A stretch of 64,000 bases of DNA from CAVTUU01 sp045804965 (lineage in GTDB: Bacteria > Chloroflexota > Chloroflexia > Thermomicrobiales > UBA6265): contig JBJMMD010000019.1 of the NCBI GenBank assembly GCA_045804965.1, positions 1-64,000 of the forward strand, read 5' to 3'. The translations under genes and the position numbers were made by a program. Shown in pieces: positions 50,090 through 57,973 of the stretch; position 1 is the first letter of the stretch, and each line of letters begins with the position of its first letter. The notes under the pieces were generated by a model. The model had not been told where the DNA came from, searched no databases, and was given only the letters and a program-made list of their open reading frames with translations.

Positions 50090-50212
50090 CAAAGCAGAGA
50101 CCGCTTCTCGTGGCAACGACATCCTCCGCTTTGGTATCCAGCCACCAAGGCGGGGATGACGGCCTCGGGAAGATCGTGGTCGGCCGCTTGAATTCCCGAA
50201 AGAGAGGCGCTG

Positions 50213-50749
50213 ATGTTGCGGGATAGACACGTGGGCGGGGGGGCGGAACCACCGGCCCCTGCGGCCGGCACTGGTAATCGCTACCGCATGGTCGAGAAGC
50301 TAGTCTCCATCGGCGACGACTTCTGGATTCAAGACGACCAGGGACAGCGGGCCTATAAGGTTGATGGCAAAGCGCTACGCATACGCGACACGTTGGTTTT
50401 CCGCGATCCACATGGAAACGAAGTCTGCAAGATCCAAAAGCGGCTCGGCCGAATTCGCGAAACGATGGAGGTCGAAGGACCGGGCGGTCAGCGGATGGCC
50501 ATGGTCAAGAAAGCCGCCATTACTCCATTACGCGATCGCTTTGTCGTCAAAGTTGGCGACGGCCCCGATCTCGAGGTGCAAGGGAACATCCTTTCCCACG
50601 AGTATCGAATCGGCAATGTGGCCACCGTCTCGAAAAAGTGGTTCCGGGTTCGCGACTCCTACGGTGTGGAAATCCGACCTGGGCAAAATGATCTCCTGAT
50701 ACTGGCCACGACTGTCTGCATTGACCAGATGACGAGTGACGTGGGGTAG
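50213..50749 (+). CDS. LURP-one-related (phospholipid scramblase-like) protein
   Basis: 178 residues. After a Gly/Pro-rich N terminus the beta-barrel domain runs YRMVEKLVSIGDDFWIQDDQ, GQRAYKVDGKALRIRDTLVF, DPHGNEVCKIQKRLGRIRET, then VVKVGDGPDLEVQGNILSHE and a final hydrophobic helix LLILATTVCIDQM. This is the LURP-one/Tubby-C-like fold (YxjI family). Function in bacteria is unknown; membrane binding is suggested by the final helix. Part of the small-protein island. Confidence 0.85.
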   Translation: MLRDRHVGGGAEPPAPAAGTGNRYRMVEKLVSIGDDFWIQDDQGQRAYKVDGKALRIRDTLVFRDPHGNEVCKIQKRLGRIRETMEVEGPGGQRMAMVKKAAITPLRDRFVVKVGDGPDLEVQGNILSHEYRIGNVATVSKKWFRVRDSYGVEIRPGQNDLLILATTVCIDQMTSDVG

Positions 50750-50830
50750 CGCTCGCCGGACGGGCAGCGGGTGGGCACATTGCGCGGGCGCGAGCATGTG
50801 ATCGCCCCCTGCGCATGAGGGACTCGTGAC

Positions 50831-51355
50831 ATGACGTATGGACCTATGCAGCTGATTGTTATCGGCTTCGGACACGCCGCGCTTCCTTTGGATTTCGTCA
50901 ATCAGTTGCGCAAGTTGCGTGAGGCAGGCGTTGTGCGCTTGGTCGACGCGGTCTTCGTGGCGAAGGACGAGCACGACGAATTAACTGCAGTCAAGCAGTC
51001 CGATATCAGCAAGGAGGAGTCAGTACTCCTCGGCACAATCGTTGGCGCGCTTGTCGGCTACGGCGCTGTCGGGCAAACGGGCATCGAACTCGGTGCCGAG
51101 ATCGGCAGCCTATCCTCAGAGGACGGGCTCTTTGGACTCTCCACGGACGACATCGACGAAATCGCCGATCGGATTCCGCGCGGCACGGCGGCGACGTTCA
51201 TCCTGCTGGAGCATCTCTGGGCGATCGGGTTGAAGGAAGCCGTCCGTAACGCAGACGGTCAAGTTATCGCTCAGGGATGGATCACTCCGACCACACTCGT
51301 TGCCATGGGCGAAAAGATGGCGGAAGAGGCAGGAGTAGGCGCTCGCATTGGGTGA
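50831..51355 (+). CDS. DUF6325 family protein (paralogue 1)
   Basis: 174 residues: GPMQLIVIGFGHAALPLDFV, LREAGVVRLVDAVFVAKDEH, then ESVLLGTIVGALVGYGAVGQ (a short Gly-rich insert), DDIDEIADRIPRGTAATFIL and LEHLWAIGLKEAVRNADGQV. It shares the layout of the gene at 53287 (GPIEFL ... DTIRIIDLLFVQ ... SSAALLLFENVWATRFVEAV), but has an extra hydrophobic glycine segment that makes it look intermediate between DUF6325 and DUF1269 proteins. Role unknown; the conserved LLxE-W motif suggests a common ligand or partner. Confidence 0.8.
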   Translation: MTYGPMQLIVIGFGHAALPLDFVNQLRKLREAGVVRLVDAVFVAKDEHDELTAVKQSDISKEESVLLGTIVGALVGYGAVGQTGIELGAEIGSLSSEDGLFGLSTDDIDEIADRIPRGTAATFILLEHLWAIGLKEAVRNADGQVIAQGWITPTTLVAMGEKMAEEAGVGARIG

Positions 51356-51425
51356 CGACAGCACCACCTGGAGAGACGGATGCTTCGACGAGAGATGAGT
51401 TCGGTTCAATCAAGGAGGAGACTCC

Positions 51426-51722
51426 ATGACGTGAGTCGAGTGGATGGTCGGAGCCACGTCCTTCACCCTGTACAACTTCTGCATTTTCACTGTCTGCATC
51501 CTCATCTTCGATAAGGGCAGCTGGGTGCCGGGAATCACTGAAACCTTCCTCCCCATTCTTTGGCTCATCGATGCAAACCTTCTGGCATTGAAATCCAGTC
51601 GCGAGAACTTCTCCTCCGCTTTTCAGTTCGCGAGCCCCGCCACAACCGGCGGCAGCCCCGATCGCGGCAACTTCGTAGTCGCGCTCTTGGCGAACAAGGG
51701 AAATCCGGCGCTCACGTTCTAG
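51426..51722 (+). pseudogene. Small membrane protein gene with in-frame UGA at codon 3
   Basis: A strong ribosome site AAGGAGGAGA precedes ATG at 51426, but the third codon is TGA (51432-51434). The frame continues VEWMVGATSFTLYNFCIFTV, then SWVPGITETFLPILWLID, like the small two-helix protein at 5595 (FIVGFLMPLLWLIGAILPAK). After about residue 60 the tail is unlike it. Either the gene was inactivated by TGG-to-TGA, or translation restarts at the ATG 51444 without a good ribosome site. A 92-residue product from 51444 is possible but less likely. Confidence 0.55.
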
Positions 51723-51827
51723 TGACCGATCACAACCTCGTTCGCCGTCTTTCCGGCGGTCTGACGACGGTTCGAAGAACCGCCGCTTTACGCCGCCCTG
51801 TCTTCATCGATCGTAGGCGGTATCGAG

Positions 51828-52628
51828 GTGAAGACCCAATTGAGCAGAGAATCGAAATCTCCGGTATTCGACGCGATCCAACAGGGGCCAACGACTATCC
51901 AGCCGTTAGCGGTACGCAAAGCAGCTGTAAGAACCGCGATGATCGGTGTGATCTTCTCAGTTCTTTACCTAGTCACCTTCTTCATCATCAAATCGCGCTT
52001 GCCTCCCCTCGGCGCGACGGACCAGGAGTTGATCGCTTTCTACGGCGATCCGACCAATCGGCGTATCCTCATTGCCACGGGTCTCTACCTCGTCCCCTTC
52101 ACCGGAATTGCCTTCATCTGGTTCATTGTCGCGTTGCGAATGTGGGTGACGGCTAGTTCCCCTCGAGAGAACGTGATCTTCTCCAACATCCAATTGGTGA
52201 GTGGCATCATCTTCACCACCCTCTTCTTTATCGGCGGGGCATCGATGTCCGTCATCGCCGCCACCATTGAACTCTCAGACGAGTCAATCGATCCTGTGGT
52301 CGCCCGGCAGTTCCCCCAGTACGGATCTATCATCCTCCTCGTCTTCGCGATGCGCATGGCGTCGATGTTCGTCCTGGCGACGTCAAACATCGGACGAACT
52401 ACAGGAATCCTTCCGAGGTGGTTCGCCTACCTCAGCCTTGCAGTGGCTCTGGGTCTGCTGCTGTCGCTGTCGCTCAGCACCTGGCTCGTCATCGTCTTCC
52501 CCACATGGATCCTTGCGTGTTGCGCCATTCTGCTCGACCGCACCAGAAAGATTCCGCGCGACCTCATCGTACTGGGATCCGGCCAGGCAACGGAAAGCCT
52601 TTCAAGTCACCCCGCCGTGGACCGATGA
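51828..52628 (+). CDS. Polytopic membrane protein of unknown function
   Basis: 266 residues from GTG at 51828; the ribosome site is weak, so the start is uncertain. After about 35 polar residues there are six hydrophobic helices: AMIGVIFSVLYLVTFFII, RILIATGLYLVPFTGIAFIW, IQLVSGIIFTTLFFIGGASM, GSIILLVFAMRMASMFVLAT, WFAYLSLAVALGLLLSLSLS and VIVFPTWILACCAILLDRTR. No catalytic motif. Similar six-TM proteins of unknown role are frequent in Actinobacteria and Chloroflexota. Codon use and GC look like the neighbours. Confidence 0.75.
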   Translation: MKTQLSRESKSPVFDAIQQGPTTIQPLAVRKAAVRTAMIGVIFSVLYLVTFFIIKSRLPPLGATDQELIAFYGDPTNRRILIATGLYLVPFTGIAFIWFIVALRMWVTASSPRENVIFSNIQLVSGIIFTTLFFIGGASMSVIAATIELSDESIDPVVARQFPQYGSIILLVFAMRMASMFVLATSNIGRTTGILPRWFAYLSLAVALGLLLSLSLSTWLVIVFPTWILACCAILLDRTRKIPRDLIVLGSGQATESLSSHPAVDR

Positions 52629-52746
52629 GGTGGCGCCCTGTCGTCGTGGTCCCGGGTCGGCGACGCTATTCGACATCACGCCCTTCTCGCCCATCGCGCG
52701 ACGTTCTTCATTTGAACCGGCCAGGACTTTTCACTGCTGCTGTCAG

Positions 52747-52776
52747 GCAAATACTCCTTTGGTCGCTTGGCGCTAC
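52747..52776 (+). promoter_or_regulatory. Conserved 30-base promoter element
   Basis: Plus strand: GCAAATACTCCTTTGG, TCGCTTGGCGCTAC, 25 of 30 identical to the copy at 43831. GAGGAT occupies the -10 position (52791-52796, 14 bases on). The next robust gene is DUF6325 at 53287, 511 bases away; a tiny frame at 53079 intervenes. No other gene is seen in 52629-53078. Confidence 0.7.
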
Positions 52777-53078
52777 GACTCGTGATTGGCGAGGATGATC
52801 GTGCAACCTACGGCTACGGCGCGGTGGTCAGGAGGTTGCCCGCCTGGGTGCCGGGTCACAACGTCTCACGAAACCGCCTCCCGCGGGATCTGACGGCCCT
52901 CCCCCCCTGGCGCTGACCGGGAGAGCTCTTTCCGTCGTTCAGCAGGTTCAGTGCAGCACGCCTTCCTGAGCACGCTGAGCGCTCGTGAGAGACCCCTCCC
53001 GGTGGGTGGCGCCGATTGAGTGACACAGCCGAGGGCAGCAGCCGGTCCCGCACCGGCCACCACGGCGAGGAAAGCACC

Positions 53079-53186
53079 ATGGCGAGCAAAAGCAAATCTC
53101 AGAAGACGAGGACCGGTGAAAACGACAGACACCACTTAGACGACGTCGCCGCCACATCGGATCTGTCTGCGGCGGCGAATTCTTAG
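53079..53186 (+). CDS. Possible 35-residue protein
   Basis: ATG at 53079 has GAGGAAAG upstream. The product would be hydrophilic: MASKSKSQKTRTGENDRHHL, then DDVAATSDLSAAANS. It lies between promoter element 52747-52776 and the DUF6325 gene, so it could be the first gene of that transcript. No homologue is known to me; it may equally be leader RNA. Confidence 0.3.
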   Translation: MASKSKSQKTRTGENDRHHLDDVAATSDLSAAANS

Positions 53187-53286
53187 AACCTTATGCGCGG
53201 TCACGCGCTTTCGCGAACGTTGCGCCAGATATCAGCACAGGTAAAGGGTTTCCCGGCAGAATCGGATTGATCCAAGGAGGTGGCAC

Positions 53287-53712
53287 GTGTCCCTAGGACC
53301 CATTGAATTCCTCGCACTCAAGTTCCCTGGCAACGAGTTTCGGGGAGAGATTATCCCTGCACTCGGTGACCTCGTCGGGGCCGACACGATTCGCATCATT
53401 GATCTCTTGTTCGTGCAGAGGGCCGCAGACGAGACTGTGCGCGTGATTGAGTTGGCCGATCTCGGGGAGGACGACTATCTGGCCTTCGAGGAAGTCGTCT
53501 CCGATGTTTCTGGGATGCTGAGCCACGACGACGCGCGGCAGATTGCGAGCGCACTCGAGCCTAACTCCTCGGCTGCCCTGTTGCTGTTCGAGAACGTCTG
53601 GGCTACCCGCTTTGTCGAAGCTGTGGCCGACGCAAAGGGTGAGGTGATCGTGAGCGAACGGATTCCACGGGCAATGATCGCGGAAATGGTGGCCGAGGCG
53701 GCCGCAGCATAG
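53287..53712 (+). CDS. DUF6325 family protein (paralogue 2)
   Basis: 141 residues from GTG at 53287, with AAGGAGGTG six bases upstream. Typical DUF6325 layout: GPIEFLALKFPGNEFRGEII, PALGDLVGADTIRIIDLLFV, VIELADLGEDDYLAFEEVV, LEPNSSAALLLFENVWATRF and VSERIPRAMIAEMVAE. In Actinobacteria such genes often precede a SHOCT-domain gene, as here (47 bases). Function unknown; the pair may act together. Confidence 0.86.
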   Translation: MSLGPIEFLALKFPGNEFRGEIIPALGDLVGADTIRIIDLLFVQRAADETVRVIELADLGEDDYLAFEEVVSDVSGMLSHDDARQIASALEPNSSAALLLFENVWATRFVEAVADAKGEVIVSERIPRAMIAEMVAEAAAA

Positions 53713-53759
53713 GCATAGGTGCGCAACGTCGAAGCGCTGCGCGACAGGAGGAGACGCAA

Positions 53760-54143
53760 ATGTTCCGAGCGAGACCAATGCGCAGAGGTGGACTGGTAAG
53801 GGCGGCAGCCACGACGGCGGTTGTGGCCGGAACGGCCACCGCGGTTAGCGGTAGGGTGGCTCGGCGGCAGGACAACAAGTATCAGGAACAGGAACAGGAA
53901 GCGATGGCGCAAAACGCCGCATACCAATCGGAACAGGACATCGCGAACCTACAGGCACAGGTTTCAGCCTTGCAATCCCAGCAGGTCCAGGGCGCCGCAA
54001 TGATGGCGCCGCCCGCGGCCAGTCCGTCCACCGCCGGCAGTGACGTCATGAGCCAGCTGCAGCAATTGGCTCAGATGAAGCAGGCGGGCGTGCTGTCCGA
54101 TCAGGAATTCCAAGCCGCGAAGGCGAAGTTGCTGGCTGGATAG
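53760..54143 (+). CDS. SHOCT domain protein
   Basis: 127 residues. Basic, Ala-rich N terminus with a short hydrophobic segment (AAATTAVVAGTATAVSGRVA then RRQ), a Gln-rich middle (KYQEQEQEAMAQNAAYQSEQ) with coiled-coil character, and a C-terminal SHOCT motif: MSQLQQLAQMKQAGVLSDQE, FQAAKAKLLAG. SHOCT domains are short oligomerisation helices. The ATG follows AGGAGGAGACGCAA. Pairs with the upstream DUF6325 gene as in Actinobacteria. Confidence 0.88.
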   Translation: MFRARPMRRGGLVRAAATTAVVAGTATAVSGRVARRQDNKYQEQEQEAMAQNAAYQSEQDIANLQAQVSALQSQQVQGAAMMAPPAASPSTAGSDVMSQLQQLAQMKQAGVLSDQEFQAAKAKLLAG

Positions 54144-54270
54144 GCTTCGCGCGACACCATCGGCGAAGTTCATCGTGGTGACTTTTCGAATCGACTCCTC
54201 CTTCCGGTGGATCGAAAAGCGTCGATCTTCTCAGAGCAAGCAGGCGTGAACGAGGCGAGCGGAGGCAACC

Positions 54271-54477
54271 ATGGAAACCATGAGCAATTGGAAGCTCATT
54301 TGCGTCTGGATCGCCTGCGTCATCCTCGGCGGAATTGCCGGTTTTAGCGCCGGATATATCCTCTGGAAGCTCGGCTTCGAGCTAATCGGCAGCGCTGTCG
54401 CCCTTGTCGGGGCAGGCGTAGGTGGGATTGTGGCGTTCTTCTGGTTTCTCCAATGGTCGGAGGATCGCCGAGGCTGA
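54271..54477 (+). CDS. Small two-helix membrane protein
   Basis: 68 residues with ribosome site CGGAGGC before ATG. Two TM helices: LICVWIACVILGGIAGFSAG and IGSAVALVGAGVGGIVAFFW, short polar ends. No family recognised. It lies between SHOCT and DUF1269 genes, with gaps of 127 and 91 bases, and is likely part of the same island. Confidence 0.68.
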   Translation: METMSNWKLICVWIACVILGGIAGFSAGYILWKLGFELIGSAVALVGAGVGGIVAFFWFLQWSEDRRG

Positions 54478-54568
54478 CGTGCCACACGAAAACCGGAGTG
54501 CCATCTTCCTCTTTGTGACACGAGCACCGACCGCCTTACCCGGCAGGTGCCAATGAAGGAACAGCGAA

Positions 54569-55087
54569 ATGGCAATTCTCTTCGCGCTCGTTTATCCCGA
54601 CATCTCAACCGCTGAACAGGCTGCGGTCACGACGCATGGAATGGCCGAGGCGCATTACCTTGACATTCTCGATTCCTCGCTCATCACCAAGAATGCTAAG
54701 GGGAAGATCGAGCATGTCGGCGAACATCACACGGTACGGACTGGGGCCGTGGCTGGTGCCCTCATTGGCGGGTTTACAGGACTTCTTTTCTTCGTACCCG
54801 TAGCCGGAATTGCGGCCGGTGCGGCGTTTGGTGGCTTAATAGGCAGATGGACAAAGAGCGGAGCCAGCGACGACTTCACGAAATTCCGCGAACAGGTGAG
54901 CACCGATCTCCAACCTGGCGGAGCGGCACTCCTGTTGCTTTGCGAAACGGATGCTCGCGATCGCGTGATCCACGATCTGGGCCGGTACGGCGGAATACTC
55001 CGCTCGACTGACGTGTCCGAGAAACAGCTCGCCGAGATCCAGCAAGAAATCAACAAGGTCGCCGCAGTGAGCAACGAGTCTCCGTAA
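54569..55087 (+). CDS. DUF1269 family protein (paralogue 5)
   Basis: 172 residues. AILFALVYPDISTAEQAAVT and YLDILDSSLITKNAKGKIEH; hairpin VRTGAVAGALIGGFTGLLFF then VPVAGIAAGAAFGGLIGRW at about 52-92; second unit DLQPGGAALLLLCETDARDR and a polar C-terminal helix. Nearest to the copy at 49598. An AAGGAA sequence lies upstream of the ATG. No promoter element of the conserved kind is nearby, so it probably depends on upstream transcription. Confidence 0.88.
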   Translation: MAILFALVYPDISTAEQAAVTTHGMAEAHYLDILDSSLITKNAKGKIEHVGEHHTVRTGAVAGALIGGFTGLLFFVPVAGIAAGAAFGGLIGRWTKSGASDDFTKFREQVSTDLQPGGAALLLLCETDARDRVIHDLGRYGGILRSTDVSEKQLAEIQQEINKVAAVSNESP

Positions 55088-55195
55088 TACTGAACTCACC
55101 GCAAAGCCAGGACCGCGAACGTCGCTTCACGCATTCGGCCAGCATCGAGGACATCGCGCTCGACATCCGCAGGATACTGGAAGGAGTACGTGCAG

Positions 55196-55492
55196 ATGTG
55201 CTGTATCTTCATGGCACTACTGCTTCTCGGACCTCGGCTGAGCGGCGTGATCTGGTGGCTGGCCGAACCAGGCCGTTGGGATAAGGCATTCAGCTCCTTC
55301 GTCTGGCCCTTGCTCGGTCTCGTCATTGTGCCGTGGACGACGCTGATGTACGTCATCGTTCACCCCCATGGTCTTAGCGGAATCGATTGGTTGTGGTTGG
55401 GATTGGCGATGCTGGCGGACATCGCGTCATACGGGGGTGGCTACCAGAATCGTCAGCAAGCGCCCGGCTATCCATACGTCAACACCGCTTGA
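55196..55492 (+). CDS. Small membrane protein
   Basis: 98 residues from ATG at 55196, with AAGGAG 9 bases upstream. Hydrophobic segments CCIFMALLLLGPRLSGVIWW and FVWPLLGLVIVPWTTLMYVI plus WLWLGLAMLADIASYGGGY give about three helices; the tail ends with aromatic residues. The layout resembles short bacterial membrane proteins of DUF6105/YccF-like size, but no family is assigned. Last gene of the plus-strand stress island. Confidence 0.7.
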   Translation: MCCIFMALLLLGPRLSGVIWWLAEPGRWDKAFSSFVWPLLGLVIVPWTTLMYVIVHPHGLSGIDWLWLGLAMLADIASYGGGYQNRQQAPGYPYVNTA

Positions 55493-56300
55493 GTGGCTTC
55501 CCAGATTGATGTCGAGAGCGTTCGCGTAGCCCATTGCCTCGTAGGGTACCTATCGCTTGACCGGGTGCCGCTCGAATTCGACACAATGATGCCCGACGAA
55601 GCCGTTGCATCGAGGACGTCAACAGGCTCGATGTAAAGAGTTGGCCCGCGCACCGCAGCATGATCCGTCGAGAAGGTCGCAATGGAAAACCTGGACGAGT
55701 TTCTGGCCAGCCGAGAGATGATCCTCCGATTGATCGTGACGAGGAAAGTGCTGCTCGCAGCAGCTCACGCGAGTAATGTGCTGGCGCGGCATCGACAAAA
55801 TCAGATGGTGGCTCCTCATTGGCGTCTCCTGAGAAGTGCTGAGGGAATATGTCTCGGCTGGATCTCACTGGGATTTCATCGGGGGGCGCGGTGGGGTGGA
55901 TTACGCCTCGGAATTAGGACCCCCAAAAAGCGCCTTCGCTCTGCTGCCTTTCGACGCTTGCCAAGGCTTCCCATGTGAGATGTGTCGAATCGTCATGGTC
56001 CGACGTCTCAGAGTCATAGCCGCCAAGAGCCAACTGTTTGTTCTCGTGCAGTCGCATCCTCTTCCCGATTGGATCTAGTCATAAGCGCGGCATCACCGAA
56101 ACTCTTTCGAAGACAGTCTCGGCGTCCGCGAAGCGTTAAGTCTCCAAGTCGCGACGATGGTAAAACTCGACCGTCACCTGCTTTCGCAGCGCGAACTCAC
56201 GGCGATTGTGGAGAAGCAAGGCTAGTGCCGGCAGCCCCCAGTGGGAGGTTCCTGGCCAGCGCACGTTGCCCCGGGATCGCAGCCAAGCCAGGCAGCCGAC
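55493..56300. other. Gene-free stretch at the end of the stress island
   Basis: 808 bases with only short, low-quality frames on both strands. No homology, promoter element or clear hairpin was recognised. It marks the boundary between the plus-strand small-protein island and the minus-strand MFS gene; such a gap could be an old insertion or deletion point. Confidence 0.4.
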
Positions 56301-57644
56301 CTAGTTGTCACCTTGCGAATGAAGCGATGCTCCGAGGGTACTTTGGCTCGTACTGCGCGCCTGATTGCTCGGTAGGTGGTGCAACGTGCCGGGCAGAGCG
56401 TCATGCTCCTCGGGAGGCTTAACACGCCGGAACATTGACAGTAGGAGCAGGTCGTAGATGCCTTTGAGTGTTCCGCCAATGACAAGCGGCCAGCCAAACG
56501 TTGAAAGGCCCAAGAGGTAGCCGGAGAACATCGGACTGGCAGCCGCCGCGAGGCTGCGCGGCACATTGGTCACGCTTGCCGCTGCCGGCCGTTCCTCCGG
56601 CGTGACGACTGCCATCACGTACGATGTCCGCGCCGGCACGTCCATTGAGGACAGCAAGCTCCGGACGAGCAGCAGCGTAACCGCTAGTGGCAGAGAGGGC
56701 ATAAGAGCGGCGAGGATGAGGAAGCAGTTTGCAGGCAAATGCGTGTAGACCATCGTTTGAATAAGGCCGATCCGTGCCGCAAGGCGGGGAGCGGCGAGTT
56801 GCGAAAACGCGTTACAAATTCCCGTCCAGAAGAAAATTGTGCCAGCCGTCGCGACCGAAAGATCGAACCGTTCAAAGAGCCAGAGCGCCAGCAGCGACTG
56901 GACGACAAAGCCGCCCCCAAACGAGTCAAGGCTGAACAGCGCGGCGAGACGATAGACAATTCCCCTCGATGCCTCAAGCGGTTTGCCGGTTGGCGCTGCG
57001 ACCGTTTCGATCGAGGGCGACAAGGCTCCATAGTAACGCGCGGCAACGAGGCCGAGAAGCGCATAGACGACGAACATGCCGCCGAGGGCGTTTGTCGACG
57101 ACCAGCTTGTGTGGTTAACCAGAAAATCGGGGAGACCAGCAGCGAGTGATCCGACAGCTGCGACCAGAGCGCCGACGAGGCTATAGCGAGCGTAGAGTGC
57201 GGTTCGTTGGGAAGCGACCACGGTATGAGCCATGAGGGCTTGTTCCGTGGGTAGAAAAACGCTTACGTCGCCAGATGAGGGATTCATTGTCCCAATAAAC
57301 GCGATAACCACCAGGGGCCAAAACTCGTGGACGAATGCGAAGGCGAGACCAGTCACGACCATTAGCGCAGACACGCGAAGGAGAAGCTTCCGCCGCGGCA
57401 GGCGATACGCCACAAACCCCACAAGAAGCGTAAGCACAGCAGAACCCGCAAGAGTCGCGGTTGTGATTGCACCAATCTTGACGGCGCCGAAGCCAAGCGT
57501 TGTCAGATAAACCGGGAGTAAAACGCTGACAAAACCGTCCCCAAACGCCCGCACCGCGCGAGCACGAAGCAGCAGTGCGGCGTCGTGAGTAGCTCCCTCG
57601 GGAAGTACGTGAATGCTGCCTGCCAACCATGTAAGCCTGGTCAT
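56301..57644 (-). CDS. MFS transporter
   Basis: 447 residues, about 12 helices. N-terminal half: AALLLRARAVRAFGDGFVSV then LLPVYLTTLGFGAVKIG, and the loop AYRLPRRKLLLRVSALMV corresponding to motif A. Central loop about 200-225. C-terminal half: GGFVVQSLLALWLFERFDLS, DVPARTSYVMAVVTPEERPA, NVPRSLAAAASPMFSGYLLG, GWPLVIGGTLKGIYDLLLL. The DVPARTSYVMAVV motif is typical of an uncharacterised MFS clade. Substrate unknown. A decayed C-terminal relative lies at 58844-59059. Confidence 0.88.
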   Translation of the reverse strand: MTRLTWLAGSIHVLPEGATHDAALLLRARAVRAFGDGFVSVLLPVYLTTLGFGAVKIGAITTATLAGSAVLTLLVGFVAYRLPRRKLLLRVSALMVVTGLAFAFVHEFWPLVVIAFIGTMNPSSGDVSVFLPTEQALMAHTVVASQRTALYARYSLVGALVAAVGSLAAGLPDFLVNHTSWSSTNALGGMFVVYALLGLVAARYYGALSPSIETVAAPTGKPLEASRGIVYRLAALFSLDSFGGGFVVQSLLALWLFERFDLSVATAGTIFFWTGICNAFSQLAAPRLAARIGLIQTMVYTHLPANCFLILAALMPSLPLAVTLLLVRSLLSSMDVPARTSYVMAVVTPEERPAAASVTNVPRSLAAAASPMFSGYLLGLSTFGWPLVIGGTLKGIYDLLLLSMFRRVKPPEEHDALPGTLHHLPSNQARSTSQSTLGASLHSQGDN

Positions 57645-57973
57645 GACTGCCGCGCTCGTGAGGTCGTTGATCCATCTGCTTCAATCATAGGTTTCCTGTC
57701 GCGTTCCCAGTTGCATCCAGGGTGACAGTAGCAGAAAAAGACGTCCCCTCCTGTACCGCCTCTGCAATTTACGCCAAGCGCCAGGGGATCATCCAATCCC
57801 AGGTCGGCTCAACGTACGAAATCCTCGTTCTTCATCGGTTGGTTCCAACCTAGGGGCCATGTGCAATCCCTAGCGCAGGCCTACACTGGACCCGGGTTGG
57901 CGCATAGAGCTGTCCGCGATCATCACTTTGCGTGCTATCTCACTGAGCTGATCAGGCACTTGGGAAGGGAAAG
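57645..57973. other. Gene-free divergent intergenic region
   Basis: 329 bases between the divergently transcribed MFS gene and the MmeI-like fragment. Presumably it holds promoters for both; no specific site could be assigned. Confidence 0.4.

Noticed and set aside
50120..50170. CTTTGGTATCC and CCAAGG segments resembling the promoter element core
   Set aside because: No flanking AATACGCC or GATGACG blocks at the right spacing.
51432..51434. UGA as a selenocysteine codon
   Set aside because: Codon 3 position, no recognisable SECIS-like hairpin and no redox motif; mutation or re-initiation is simpler.
51745..51775. Possible eleventh promoter element (GGTCTGACGACGGTTC)
   Set aside because: Only the 3' half matches; the GAATACGCC half is missing, so it falls below the other copies.
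55682..55978. 98-codon plus-strand frame in the gene-free stretch
   Set aside because: Arg-rich composition and no ribosome site or homology.
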